From positions 161,803 to 225,802 of the forward strand of contig PNAE01000007.1 of assembly GCA_003169895.1 (NCBI GenBank): a stretch of 64,000 bases of DNA. Direction: 5' to 3'. Below, in pieces: positions 24,757 to 33,131 of this stretch. The notes under the pieces were generated by a model. The model was not told the DNA's origin. It worked only from the letters and a program-made list of their open reading frames with translations, and did not search any database. Position 1 is the first letter of the stretch; the number at the start of each line of letters is the position of its first letter. The position numbers were made by a program, and so were the translations under genes. Origin of the DNA: Gemmatimonadota bacterium. GTDB lineage: Bacteria; Gemmatimonadota; Gemmatimonadetes; Gemmatimonadales; GWC2-71-9.

Positions 24757-25734
24757 TTATCGCGCCCGCGGTTGATCCAGCAGCAAGTGCCGCAGCCGGT
24801 GCATGTAGGTATGGTCCTGCAGCAGCCTCGCGCGGGCGGCCTGCCCCAGGCGTTCCGCCTCGGCCGGGTTTTCGATCAGTTCGCGCACCAGCGAACGCAG
24901 TTCGGCCGCGTCGCGGAAGACCATCACCTCGCGGTCCCGCTCGAAGTAGCGCGCGAGGTCGCCGCGATCGTCGACCACCTGTGCCGCGCCGATGGCGGCG
25001 AGCTCGAACAGCCGCTGATTGCAGGACGCTTCGCGGGGGTCGTTCTCGACCAGCACATGATGAATGTTCACGGCCACGGTCGCGCCGGCGTAGGCCTTGA
25101 GGTACTCGTCCGTGCTGGGCGCCTCTCCCCGGCAGTAATCGCGGAGCGACGTCTTCCGCCAACCAGGTCCCCACACGGCCAGGCCGAACTCGGCCAGCTC
25201 CGCCAGGAGCCGTTCCCGGCGGGGCGTCGCGTGGCCGGCGAACACGACGTTGGCGCGATACTGATCGCGGGTCTTGATGGGCCGGTAGACCGACGGATCG
25301 GCGGCGAACGCGAGCACGTCCACCGTGCGGCCGAGGCGGTCGGCCATCTCCGCGGCGACGTCTGTCCCGATGGCGTAGATATGATCGAACGGCCGGGCGA
25401 GCACGATCGCTTCGGAAATGCCGCGCAGGTCCTGTGGCAACCAGTTGATCCATCGCGCACGGGCCCGGCCGCGAAGCCGGTCCACGAGCGCCTCATCGAT
25501 CGCGTCGCTGCCGTTGACGAGGATCAACTCCGGCTGGACCTCATCGATGCAACGCTCGAGACGCCGGCCGAGGTCACCGGCGCGGAACCGCTCCAGGAAA
25601 GACGGCCTGGCCTTGAGATCGAACACCGACACGGCAGCGCCGAGCCGCTCCAGCGCGCGACGACGCTGCATCGCGTGCGCGTGGTATACATCGTCGAACT
25701 CGGCGATGAACAGCACCGATCGGCTGGCCGTCAC
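24757..25734 (-). CDS. CgeB-like glycosyltransferase
   Basis: A 325-residue member of the CgeB/glycosyltransferase 1_2 group. The N-terminal SVLFIAEFDDVYHAHAMQRR starts a Rossmann fold. The C-terminal half has ANVVFAGHATPRRERLLAEL and the signature ASCNQRLFELAAIGAAQVVD, where the phosphate-binding glycine-rich loop and glutamate lie. The GTG start overlaps the stop of the ABC exporter as GTGA, so the two genes are one transcript. It probably modifies the glycan or glycolipid moved by the exporter. The exact reaction is unknown. Confidence 0.78.
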   Translation of the reverse strand: MTASRSVLFIAEFDDVYHAHAMQRRRALERLGAAVSVFDLKARPSFLERFRAGDLGRRLERCIDEVQPELILVNGSDAIDEALVDRLRGRARARWINWLPQDLRGISEAIVLARPFDHIYAIGTDVAAEMADRLGRTVDVLAFAADPSVYRPIKTRDQYRANVVFAGHATPRRERLLAELAEFGLAVWGPGWRKTSLRDYCRGEAPSTDEYLKAYAGATVAVNIHHVLVENDPREASCNQRLFELAAIGAAQVVDDRGDLARYFERDREVMVFRDAAELRSLVRELIENPAEAERLGQAARARLLQDHTYMHRLRHLLLDQPRAR

Positions 25735-27554
25735 GTGGTCACCTCGTCCACCGAGAACTGGAGATCGTGCAGGCGCCGGTACAGGCCTCCATGCGCCAGC
25801 AGTTGTGCGTGCGTCCCCGATTCCACCACGCGCCCCTGGTCGAGGACGACGATGCGATCCGCATCGCGCACAGTCGCCAGCCGGTGCGCAATCACCAGGA
25901 CGGTGCGGTCGCGGACCAGCCGGTCGATGGCTTCCTGCACCAGGCGCTCCGATTCGGTGTCGAGCGCACTGGTCGCTTCGTCGAGAATCAGGATCGGCGC
26001 ATCGCGCAACAGGGCGCGGGCAATCGCGATGCGCTGGCGCTGCCCCCCCGAGAGGCGGGTTCCCCGCTCGCCGAGCACGGTCTCATAGCGATCCGGGAGG
26101 CCAACGATGAATTCGTGGGCGTTCGCCGCGACCGCTGCCGCCTTGACTTCATCATCGGTGGCCCGCGATCGCCCGTACGCGATGTTGGCGCGAACGGAGT
26201 CGTGCAGGATGACGGTGTCCTGGCTCACCACCGCGATCAGGCGCCGGAGCGAGGTTCGCGAGAGTGCCGGCAACGGGACACCGTCCAGCCGGACCGTCCC
26301 GCTCTGCGGGTCATGGAAGCGCGGGATCAACTCGAGGAGCGTGGTTTTTCCCGCACCGCTGGGCCCGACCAGCGCCACGATTTCACCCTTGCGCGCCGTC
26401 AGAGACACGTCATGCAGCACCGGTATCGCCGGGTCGTAGCCGAACGTGACGTGATCGAGCGCGATATCATGCACGAACGTCGCGACGCGCGCGCCCGGCG
26501 TGTCGGTTTCGGTCGCGGGAATGTCGAGCAGCGCGAAGATGCGTGCGCCACTCGCTTCGGCCTGCGCCAGTTGCGCCGGCACCTGGGTGATGCCCTTCAG
26601 CGGCGACATGACGCGCAGCGCAAAGAGGACGAACGCTACCGTCGCGGCGGGGCTCATGTCGACACCGGAGACCGCCTGATTCGACGCCGCCCAGAGGATC
26701 AGCATGATCATTGCCGCACCGAACAGTTCGCTCACTGGCGAGGTCAGCAGTGCGAAGCGCTGGGTGCGCACGATTCCCTTGCGATAGCGCTCCGCCTGGG
26801 TCCGGAACTGCGCGTCCTCGTCGGCCTCGGCGCCGGATCCGCGAATCAGCTTGATCGCCCCCACCCGTTCGGTCACCGTGGCGGTCAGCTCGCCGCGTTC
26901 GTGCGCGAACGCATGCGCATGCTGCTTGAGGCGCGCCACGAGGGCCCGCACCCCGAGAATGAGGAAGGGTGCGAGCCCGAGAACCATCACTGTGAGTCGC
27001 AGCGAAATGCTGATCATCAACACCAGCGTCGCTACCACCATCACCGCATTCTGGAAGAGCGCCGCGAGCACCGCAGCAACGATCATCTTGACCTGATCGG
27101 CGTCGCTCACGAGCGCGGCGGCGATCTGTCCGCCCCGGGTGCGCTGCATGACGTTGAGATCGAGCCGGAGAAGATGCGCGTACAACCGCGTCCGCACATC
27201 CTTGGCCATCCCCTCCTGCACCAGGACGGAGCAATAGGCGGACACATAGATGGCGATGTTCTTGATCAGCACCGCCCCGACAAACAGCAGCACCAGCCGC
27301 AGTGTCGCAACATCCTTCGGCACGCCGTGCAGCAATGGGCCGAGCACCGACCCCAGCACGTGCTCGAGCTTCGTGCCGCCGATCGCCAGCGGCCCCGCGG
27401 TCCCGAACAGCTGCTTCAGCAACGGGACCAGCAGGACCACCGTCGCAGCGTCGAGCACCGATGCGACGAATGCCAATGCCATTCCGCCGCTGAACACGGC
27501 CGCGTATGGCCGGATCAAGCCGAAGAGCCGCGACCGCGTGCTCTTGGGCCTCAG
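25731..27554 (-). CDS. MsbA-type ABC exporter
   Basis: About 607 residues, with one membrane domain and one ATPase domain in a single chain as in MsbA lipid flippases. Walker A is GPSGAGKTT, the signature is LSGGQRQ and Walker B is ILILDEA, all intact. The first residues LRPKSTRSRLFGLIRPY precede the first membrane helix. The best start is a CTG at 27552-27554 that overlaps the stop of the upstream PorX-like gene as CTGA, with GAGG a few bases upstream. The next ATG (27512) would remove the elbow helix. It likely flips a lipid-linked sugar or lipid A precursor across the inner membrane. Confidence 0.85.
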   Translation of the reverse strand: MRPKSTRSRLFGLIRPYAAVFSGGMALAFVASVLDAATVVLLVPLLKQLFGTAGPLAIGGTKLEHVLGSVLGPLLHGVPKDVATLRLVLLFVGAVLIKNIAIYVSAYCSVLVQEGMAKDVRTRLYAHLLRLDLNVMQRTRGGQIAAALVSDADQVKMIVAAVLAALFQNAVMVVATLVLMISISLRLTVMVLGLAPFLILGVRALVARLKQHAHAFAHERGELTATVTERVGAIKLIRGSGAEADEDAQFRTQAERYRKGIVRTQRFALLTSPVSELFGAAMIMLILWAASNQAVSGVDMSPAATVAFVLFALRVMSPLKGITQVPAQLAQAEASGARIFALLDIPATETDTPGARVATFVHDIALDHVTFGYDPAIPVLHDVSLTARKGEIVALVGPSGAGKTTLLELIPRFHDPQSGTVRLDGVPLPALSRTSLRRLIAVVSQDTVILHDSVRANIAYGRSRATDDEVKAAAVAANAHEFIVGLPDRYETVLGERGTRLSGGQRQRIAIARALLRDAPILILDEATSALDTESERLVQEAIDRLVRDRTVLVIAHRLATVRDADRIVVLDQGRVVESGTHAQLLAHGGLYRRLHDLQFSVDEVTT

Positions 27555-29116
27555 CCCCGCCTCGGCGTCAACAGCGCGATCGGCAGCACGACTTCCTCCG
27601 GTGCAACGCCACCGTGCAGGAACGCGCCACGGTAGCGCGCCTGGTACTCCCGCAGCTTGGTGGGGTAGACGAAGAAGCAGTCGTCGGTGGCAAGCAGCAG
27701 CCGCGTTGACGGCGTGCGCGGCGGCAGGCCCCACGCGCGCAGGTCGTCCACGACGATCGCGGCGCTCGGGTCATCCACGCGGAGGTCCTCGCCGAACTTG
27801 AATCGCAGGTTGGCCGTGGCATCGCGACGCGCATGGATCGTGGCCGGCGTGTGGCAATGAATCGAACCGTGGTCGGTGGTGAGGATCACCGTCACCTTGC
27901 GGCGCTCCGCTTCCTTCAGGGCCTCGAGCAGCGCCGACCGCTCGAACCATGTGCGCGTCAGGGCGCGAAGCGCCGGCGTGTCGCGCGCCACCTCGAACAG
28001 CGCGTCGTTCTCGGTGCGGCCATGCGTGAGCTGGTCGATGAAGTTGAATACCAGCGCCGTGACGCCGCCATGGGAGAGGTGCCCTGGAAGGCGCTTCAGC
28101 ATGGCCTCGCCGTCCGCGGCGGAGAACATCTTCTCGTAGTGCACGGGGACGTCGCGACCGATCAATTCCCGCAGTTGATCGGTGAGGAGTGCGGCCTCGT
28201 GGGCGTTGAGGGACGACTCCTCGCTGTCGTTCCACCAACTGGGTTGCCGCGCCGCCATCTCGGCCGGATACAAGCCGGAGAAAATCGCGTTGCGACTGTA
28301 CGGCGTGGCGGTTGGCAGGATCGAAAAATAGTGGTCGACTTCGACCTCGAAGATCCGTTCGACGAGCGGGCGGATCACCGCCCACTGATCGAGACGCAGA
28401 CAGTCGACCACGACCAGCATCACCTTGCCGTTGGCGTCCAGGGTGGGCCGCAGGAACTCCGACACCACGTCGACCGACAACGGCGGCCGGTCGGCGCTCC
28501 GCTCGGCGAGCCAGCGCGGATAGTTGGCCGCGATGAACGCAGCGAAGTCTCGGCGAATCGACGACTGCAACGTGCGCAGCGCCTCCTGCAGCCCGGGCTC
28601 GTCCGCGGCGCCCAGCTTGACCTCCCAGTCCGCCAGTTCCGCGACCAGCTCGATCCATTCACGCCACGCCAGATGCTCGCCGCGGCGACCCTCCAGCTCG
28701 CGAAACCGGCCGACGAAGTCGCGCGAGAGGCGCTGCTGGCGGATCCGGTCGCCTTCGAGCAGGCGGGTGACCACCGAAAGCACCTGCCGCGGGCTCACGG
28801 GCTTGATGAGGTAATCGGCGGTTTCGGCGCCGATCGCGTCACGCAGCGTGTCCTGGCCTTCGGACTTGGTGATCATCACCACCGGCATCGATGAATCGAT
28901 CGCGCGGAGCTGGGGAACCAGGTCGAGGCCCCGCGTTCCGGGCATCTGCTCGTCGAGCAGGACCACGCCGTACGGCTGCCGCCGGAGCAGTGCCAAGGCG
29001 TCGTCGCCGTTCGCCGCACGCTCCACCGCGAAGCCCTGTTGCTGCAGGAAGAGTACCTGCGAGTCGAGGGTCTCGATTTCGTCGTCGATCCAGAGAATGC
29101 TGCGAGGCCTGGCCAT
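27551..29116 (-). CDS. PorX-like response regulator with PglZ/phosphatase domain
   Basis: A 521-residue protein in two parts. Residues 1-120 form a receiver domain: ILWIDDE near 8-14, phosphoacceptor D55 in VVLLDEQMPG and the conserved lysine in YLIKPV. The C-terminal part is an alkaline-phosphatase-superfamily (PglZ) domain with VVVDCLRLDQW, TATPYSRNAIFSG, holding the likely threonine nucleophile, and ILTTDHGSIHCHTP with metal-binding Asp/His residues. The order matches PorX, which controls type IX secretion and is a phosphodiesterase in Bacteroidota. No PorY kinase or Por secretion gene is near. Here it is in an operon with an ABC exporter and glycosyltransferase, so it may govern envelope glycolipid production. 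Confidence 0.85.
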   Translation of the reverse strand: MARPRSILWIDDEIETLDSQVLFLQQQGFAVERAANGDDALALLRRQPYGVVLLDEQMPGTRGLDLVPQLRAIDSSMPVVMITKSEGQDTLRDAIGAETADYLIKPVSPRQVLSVVTRLLEGDRIRQQRLSRDFVGRFRELEGRRGEHLAWREWIELVAELADWEVKLGAADEPGLQEALRTLQSSIRRDFAAFIAANYPRWLAERSADRPPLSVDVVSEFLRPTLDANGKVMLVVVDCLRLDQWAVIRPLVERIFEVEVDHYFSILPTATPYSRNAIFSGLYPAEMAARQPSWWNDSEESSLNAHEAALLTDQLRELIGRDVPVHYEKMFSAADGEAMLKRLPGHLSHGGVTALVFNFIDQLTHGRTENDALFEVARDTPALRALTRTWFERSALLEALKEAERRKVTVILTTDHGSIHCHTPATIHARRDATANLRFKFGEDLRVDDPSAAIVVDDLRAWGLPPRTPSTRLLLATDDCFFVYPTKLREYQARYRGAFLHGGVAPEEVVLPIALLTPRRG

Positions 29117-29149
29117 ACCAGAAGGTAAGGGAATGAAGCGAGAACGGAG

Positions 29150-29177
29150 TCTCTCTTCTCTCTTCTCTCGTCTCTCG
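29150..29177. repeat. Short heptamer repeat (TCTCTCT/TCTCTCG)
   Basis: Four 7-base units, two TCTCTCT and two TCTCTCG, lie in the 73-base gap between the divergent PorX-like and heptosyltransferase-like genes. It is the smallest array of the family in this window and sits where both promoters must be. Confidence 0.75.
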
Positions 29178-29189
29178 TACGTTTCACCG

Positions 29190-30209
29190 ATGTCCGTCTC
29201 GGCGCCAAATATCCTCGTGGTTCGCTTTTCCTCGATCGGCGACCTGATTCTTGCGACCCCGCTGCTGCGGGCCATCCGCGCCCGCCATCCGCAGGGCCGG
29301 ATCACGGTTGTCGTGCGCGAGGACATGGCGGACACGCTTCGCAACAACCCGCGCATCGACGAGTTGGTTGCCTGGCGGCGCGGTTCGTCCTTGCTCGACC
29401 TGGCGCGGGGCCTCCGCGCCCAGCGCTGGACGCACCGCCTGGACCTGCACGACTCGCTGCGCTCACACCTGCTGCGGCGCCTGGTAGGTGGGCACTGGAC
29501 CAGCTATCCCAAGCATCGAATCCGCCGCAAGCTGCTGATCGCGACGCATGGCACGCACGGCGGGCACCTCGGCCATGTTGCCGAGCGGTACTTCGCCGCG
29601 GCACGCGATCTTGATGTCACGCCTGACGGAGGACCGGCGGAGTTCTTCACCACCGCGACGGCCGATGCGCAAGCGGCGGAGTTTCTTGCCCAACACGGCC
29701 TCGGAGGGGACCGCCCACTCGTCGCGCTGGCGCCGGGCGCCGCACACTTCACCAAACGATGGCCGCGACACCACTGGCTCGCACTCGCCAGGCAGCTGAG
29801 CAGGACGCATGACATCGTGATCGTCGGCGGTGCCGCTGAGCGCGATATCACCGCCGAGATGGTGGCGGCCGCAGGTGGCCGCGCCGCGAGCGCAGCGGGC
29901 CGGTACACCCTCGATGGCACCGCGGCGTTGCTCAAGCGTGCGGGATCGTTGATCGTCGGCGATACCGGAGTGCTGCACCTGGCGACGGCGGTGGGAACGC
30001 CGGTGATCGGGCTGTATGGGCCGACGATCGAGGCATTCGGGTTCTTTCCCTATGCGGCGCCCGCGGTAACGCTGCAACACGCGCTCGGCTGCAGGCCGTG
30101 TTCGTCGCAAGGCGGGCCGGCCTGCCCGCTGGGACATCACAATTGTCTGGGCTTGATGATGCCGGACGAAGTACTGGAAGCCGTGCACCGTGGCCGCTCC
30201 CATGATTGA
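29190..30209 (+). CDS. Glycosyltransferase family 9 (heptosyltransferase-like)
   Basis: A 339-residue GT9 protein. The start NILVVRFSSIGDLILATPLL is the classic WaaC/WaaF beginning. The donor site shows ALAPGAAHFTKRWPRHHW and IVGDTGVLHLATAVGTPVIGLYGPT. The C-terminal CRPCSSQGGPACPLGHHNC contains the cysteine pair common in ADP-heptose:LPS heptosyltransferase-like proteins. It probably adds heptose or a related sugar to the lipopolysaccharide core. The ATG at 29190 gives a standard N-terminus. The downstream small gene overlaps its end by eight bases. Confidence 0.88.
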   Translation: MSVSAPNILVVRFSSIGDLILATPLLRAIRARHPQGRITVVVREDMADTLRNNPRIDELVAWRRGSSLLDLARGLRAQRWTHRLDLHDSLRSHLLRRLVGGHWTSYPKHRIRRKLLIATHGTHGGHLGHVAERYFAAARDLDVTPDGGPAEFFTTATADAQAAEFLAQHGLGGDRPLVALAPGAAHFTKRWPRHHWLALARQLSRTHDIVIVGGAAERDITAEMVAAAGGRAASAAGRYTLDGTAALLKRAGSLIVGDTGVLHLATAVGTPVIGLYGPTIEAFGFFPYAAPAVTLQHALGCRPCSSQGGPACPLGHHNCLGLMMPDEVLEAVHRGRSHD

Positions 30210-30579
30210 CTGGTCGCCGCCACTCCTGTCCCTCCTCGCCCTCCAGCGCCAATTCGAGCGCGGACCCAAGCGCGAGGGCGCCTTCGCCCTCTGGCTCACC
30301 GTCCGCATGGCCCTGGAACTGGGGCTCAACCCCGAAGGGCCCGACAAGGCCGATCGCCGCCGGGTGGCCCTCCTTGGCCAGCGAATCGCGCCGCTGGCAG
30401 TGCCCCGATCGTTATCGCGCGGGCTGACCGCAGCGCTCAGTCATCTGGCGGAAGGCACTGCGCCTGGAGCGCGGATCGCCCTGGCGCAGCTGGTTGCGCC
30501 GACCCGGGATGCCCTGGGTGCAGACGCCGCAGAAGCAGTCGCGCAGGCTGCGCGATTGGTGCACGAGCACCGCGGCTAG
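30202..30579 (+). CDS. Hypothetical helical protein
   Basis: A 125-residue protein I do not recognise. It has no signal peptide or membrane helix and is rich in Ala, Leu and Arg, with predicted amphipathic helices such as LLSLLALQRQFERGPKREGA and AEAVAQAARLVHEH. The ATG at 30202 overlaps the end of the heptosyltransferase-like gene, so it is translationally coupled to it. It could be a small accessory factor. Its 3' end overlaps the convergent lipoprotein gene by four bases. The coding call rests on length, overlap and codon use. Confidence 0.6.
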   Translation: MIDWSPPLLSLLALQRQFERGPKREGAFALWLTVRMALELGLNPEGPDKADRRRVALLGQRIAPLAVPRSLSRGLTAALSHLAEGTAPGARIALAQLVAPTRDALGADAAEAVAQAARLVHEHRG

Positions 30580-30971
30580 TGGCTGGTGGTGCTGGTGGAA
30601 TCGTTTGCGCCGGCGATCACGACCAGCGAGCCCTGGGTTCCATTCGGGCTGACGGTGATCCAGATCGACGGCCCGTTCTGCTCGGCGTAGAACGCGGTCG
30701 TCTTGGCGGAGCTGCGCTCGTTGATGAGACGGAACGGGTCGGTGGAGAGGACCCTGCGGTAGTAGGCGACCACCGAGTCGGTGCTCGCCCTGGAGGCGAT
30801 GACGACTTGCATCGCATTGGTTCCGGTCTCGCGAACCAGCGGCTCGGGATCCGGTGGCAGCGGAATGTTCGGCAGAACGTGCGAAATGTTGAGTTCTTTT
30901 GGCTTGGGTTTGTGGCAGCCCGCCAGGACGACGGCGCCGAGGAGCACGGGAAGGACGAACTGGATGCGCAT
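30576..30971 (-). CDS. Hypothetical lipoprotein
   Basis: This 131-residue protein has a lipoprotein signal MRIQFVLPVLLGAVVLAGC, with lipobox LAGC, so the mature chain starts at C19. The mature part contains PPDPEPLVRE and a mixed alpha/beta segment, TNAMQVVIASRASTDSVVAYYRRVL. That resembles small periplasmic domains which recur across Gram-negative lipoproteins, but I cannot name the family. It is convergent with the small gene before it and divergent from yebC. Confidence 0.7.
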   Translation of the reverse strand: MRIQFVLPVLLGAVVLAGCHKPKPKELNISHVLPNIPLPPDPEPLVRETGTNAMQVVIASRASTDSVVAYYRRVLSTDPFRLINERSSAKTTAFYAEQNGPSIWITVSPNGTQGSLVVIAGANDSTSTTSH

Positions 30972-31079
30972 GGCGGAACCGTAGAGGGTCGCCGCGGCCT
31001 TCCGCAAGGCCGCCTCATGACTGCCTCTGGGCTCCAAGCCCCCGGCTCGCTACGATTCCTCCTTCGACAGGAGGGCATC

Positions 31080-31829
31080 GTGTCAGGCCACAGTAAATGG
31101 AGCACCATCAAGCGGAAGAAGGCGCTCACCGACAATCGGCGCGCCACGGTGTGGACCAAGCTGATCCGTGAAATCACCGTCGCCGCCAAGGCCGGTGGCG
31201 GCGATCCAGGCAGCAACGCGCGGTTGCGCAAGGCGATCGACGACGGCCGCGCCGCGAACATGCCCAATGACAACATCGAGCGCGCCATCAAGAAGGGCAC
31301 CGGCGAGCTCGAGGGTGCCGTGTATGAAGAGTTCACATACGAAGGCTACGGGCCCGGCGGCACGGCGATCCTGGTCGAAGGTTCGACCGACAACGCCAAC
31401 CGCACGGTGGCCGAGATTCGTCACGCGTTCTCGCGCAACCACGGCAACCTCGGCACCAGCAATTCCGTCGCGTGGATGTTCGAGAAAAAGGGCCAGATCG
31501 TCATCGCCAGCGGCAAGGTGTCCGAAGACAAGGCGATGGAAGACTCGCTGGATGCGGGTGCCAGCGATTTTTCAACCGACGCCGACCTGTTCGTCGTCAC
31601 TACCGAACCCAACACATTTCACGCGGTGATGGACGCCCTCAGGACCAGGGGCTATCGCGCCGAATCCTCGGGCGTCGAGATGGTGCCGAAAAGCCTTGTG
31701 AAGCCCAGCGCGGCGGACGCGCAGAAGCTGCTGCAGCTGATCGAGGCGCTCGAAGAGCTGGACGACGTGTCCAAGGTGTTCACCAATCTCGACGTTGACG
31801 CAGTTGAGCTTGAGGAGGCCGGCGCCTGA
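31080..31829 (+). CDS. yebC: YebC/PmpR family transcriptional or translational regulator
   Basis: A 249-residue YebC-family protein, normal length, starting SGHSKWSTIKRKKALTDN. It carries the family blocks GGGDPGSNARLRKAIDDGRAANMPNDNIERAIKKG and YEGYGPGGTAILVE. The GTG at 31080 is preceded by AGGAGG, a strong ribosome site. Members act as DNA-binding regulators or, as shown recently, as translation factors that relieve ribosome stalling at proline stretches. It sits upstream of ruvC as in many bacteria and leads the long + strand run. Confidence 0.95.
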   Translation: MSGHSKWSTIKRKKALTDNRRATVWTKLIREITVAAKAGGGDPGSNARLRKAIDDGRAANMPNDNIERAIKKGTGELEGAVYEEFTYEGYGPGGTAILVEGSTDNANRTVAEIRHAFSRNHGNLGTSNSVAWMFEKKGQIVIASGKVSEDKAMEDSLDAGASDFSTDADLFVVTTEPNTFHAVMDALRTRGYRAESSGVEMVPKSLVKPSAADAQKLLQLIEALEELDDVSKVFTNLDVDAVELEEAGA

Positions 31830-32356
31830 CCTCCGACCGGGCAGTCACCGTGCTCGGGGTGGACCCGGGTACGGCAGTGTTGGGATATGGCGTGGTGACG
31901 ACCTGTATGGCGACTGCAACCCGGATCACCCTCGTCGAATGTGGTGTCATCCGCACCCGTGCAGACCAATCGCTCGCGGTTCGCCTCGCCGTGATCTTTG
32001 ATGGCATCACCGAGCTGCTCGAGCGCCACCGTCCTGACGCCATTGCCGTCGAGGGGCTGTTTCATGGCCGCAACGCGCGCAGTGCCCTCGTCCTCGGCCA
32101 CGCGCGCGGCGTCGTCCTGCTCGCGGCCACACGAGCCGGCCTTGCGGTCGCCGAAATTTCGCCGGCGGAAGTGAAGCGCGCGGTAACCGGCACGGGAGCG
32201 GCGACCAAGCCCCAGGTCGGGGCGATGGTAATGCGGCTCCTGCGCCTGGCAGCAGCGCCGACGCCCGCCGACGCGGCGGACGGTGTCGCCATCGCACTCA
32301 CGCATGTGTTGCGGCTCCAGCCACGCGCCCGGATGGCGGCGGTGGGGCGGCGATGA
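31826..32356 (+). CDS. ruvC: Holliday junction resolvase RuvC, CTG start likely
   Basis: RuvC cuts Holliday junctions in complex with RuvAB. The protein has the catalytic Asp in VLGVDPGTAVLGYG, the Glu in AVEGLFHGRNARSALVLG and the C-terminal Asp pair in TPADAADGVAIALTH. The best start is CTG at 31826, overlapping the yebC stop as CTGA, because GAGGAGG (31812-31818) lies exactly seven bases upstream. It gives 176 residues beginning LTSDRAVTVLGVD. The GTG at 31850 would give 168 residues but has no ribosome site and would trim the first beta strand. Its 3' end overlaps ruvA as ATGA. Confidence 0.9.
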   Translation: MTSDRAVTVLGVDPGTAVLGYGVVTTCMATATRITLVECGVIRTRADQSLAVRLAVIFDGITELLERHRPDAIAVEGLFHGRNARSALVLGHARGVVLLAATRAGLAVAEISPAEVKRAVTGTGAATKPQVGAMVMRLLRLAAAPTPADAADGVAIALTHVLRLQPRARMAAVGRR

Positions 32357-32943
32357 TCGCGTCGGTATCCGGAACGCTCGTGTTGCGCGATCCATCGGGC
32401 ATCGTGATCGATACACCCGCCGGCACCGGTTATCTGCTGGAGGTGCCGCTCGGCGTGTTCGAGCGGCTTCCGGTGGTCGGTGCACCGGTGCAGCTGTACA
32501 CCGAGCTGGTCATCCGGGAAGAGGCCTGGTCGCTGTACGGATTCGATGGCGTGACCGAACGAGCGGTGTTCCGGCGTCTGATGGGTGCGTCCGGCGTCGG
32601 CCCACGCCTGGCGCTGGCGATTCTCTCGGCCCTCGGGCCCGAACGGACCGTGCGCGCGATCCGGGACCGCGATCTCGCGGCATTGGCGAGCGTGTCCGGT
32701 ATCGGCAAGAAGAAGGCCGAGCGCATCGCGCTGGAGCTGGGGGATCGCCTCGACGACCTGCCGGTCTCGGCGGGCGCCGTAGAGCGTCGCACGCCGTCCG
32801 CCGATGCGGTGCGCGCGCTGGTCAAGCTGGGTTACACTCCGGCAGCGTCGGAAACCGCCGTGCGTGCAGCGCTGGATGGCGGCGCCGCGCAGAACACCGC
32901 CGCGTTGGTGCGGCGAGCGCTCACTGAACTGGCAAGGACGTAA
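32353..32943 (+). CDS. ruvA: Holliday junction branch migration protein RuvA
   Basis: RuvA, 196 residues, binds the four-way junction as a tetramer and loads RuvB. The N-terminal OB-fold starts [21 protein letters not shown], the two helix-hairpin-helix motifs appear as [15 protein letters not shown] and [15 protein letters not shown], and the C-terminal three-helix domain that contacts RuvB ends in [12 protein letters not shown]. All parts are present. It overlaps ruvC by four bases, and a small zinc-ribbon gene follows before ruvB. Confidence 0.95.
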   Translation: MIASVSGTLVLRDPSGIVIDTPAGTGYLLEVPLGVFERLPVVGAPVQLYTELVIREEAWSLYGFDGVTERAVFRRLMGASGVGPRLALAILSALGPERTVRAIRDRDLAALASVSGIGKKKAERIALELGDRLDDLPVSAGAVERRTPSADAVRALVKLGYTPAASETAVRAALDGGAAQNTAALVRRALTELART

Positions 32944-32948
32944 CCGAC

Positions 32949-33131
32949 ATGGCGTTTGTCGCTGGGCCCGCCGTCACGGCGGAGTGGAATTGCACCCGCT
33001 GCGGTGTCACCAACCGGCGGCTCGTTGCCGCCGGCGATCGCGAAACGATGGACCGCTGTGTGCATTGTGGCCTCAGGCATCGGGTTCGCCAGGACGAGCG
33101 ACCCGTGCGCTGGCACGCCGAGGCCGCGTGA
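32949..33131 (+). CDS. Small zinc-ribbon protein between ruvA and ruvB
   Basis: A 60-residue protein with two CxxC knuckles, CTRC at 15-18 and CVHC at 37-40, spaced as in a single zinc ribbon. The ATG at 32949 lies five bases after the ruvA stop, and its own stop overlaps the ruvB GTG (GTGA). It is thus embedded in a conserved DNA-repair pair. I do not recognise the family. It could bind DNA, RNA or a Ruv protein, but this is guesswork from position. Confidence 0.7.
   Translation: MAFVAGPAVTAEWNCTRCGVTNRRLVAAGDRETMDRCVHCGLRHRVRQDERPVRWHAEAA

Noticed and set aside
25767..27635. Open frame of over 600 codons antisense to the ABC exporter
   Set aside because: Low-complexity, charged translation and no motif; the minus strand carries Walker A, signature and Walker B.
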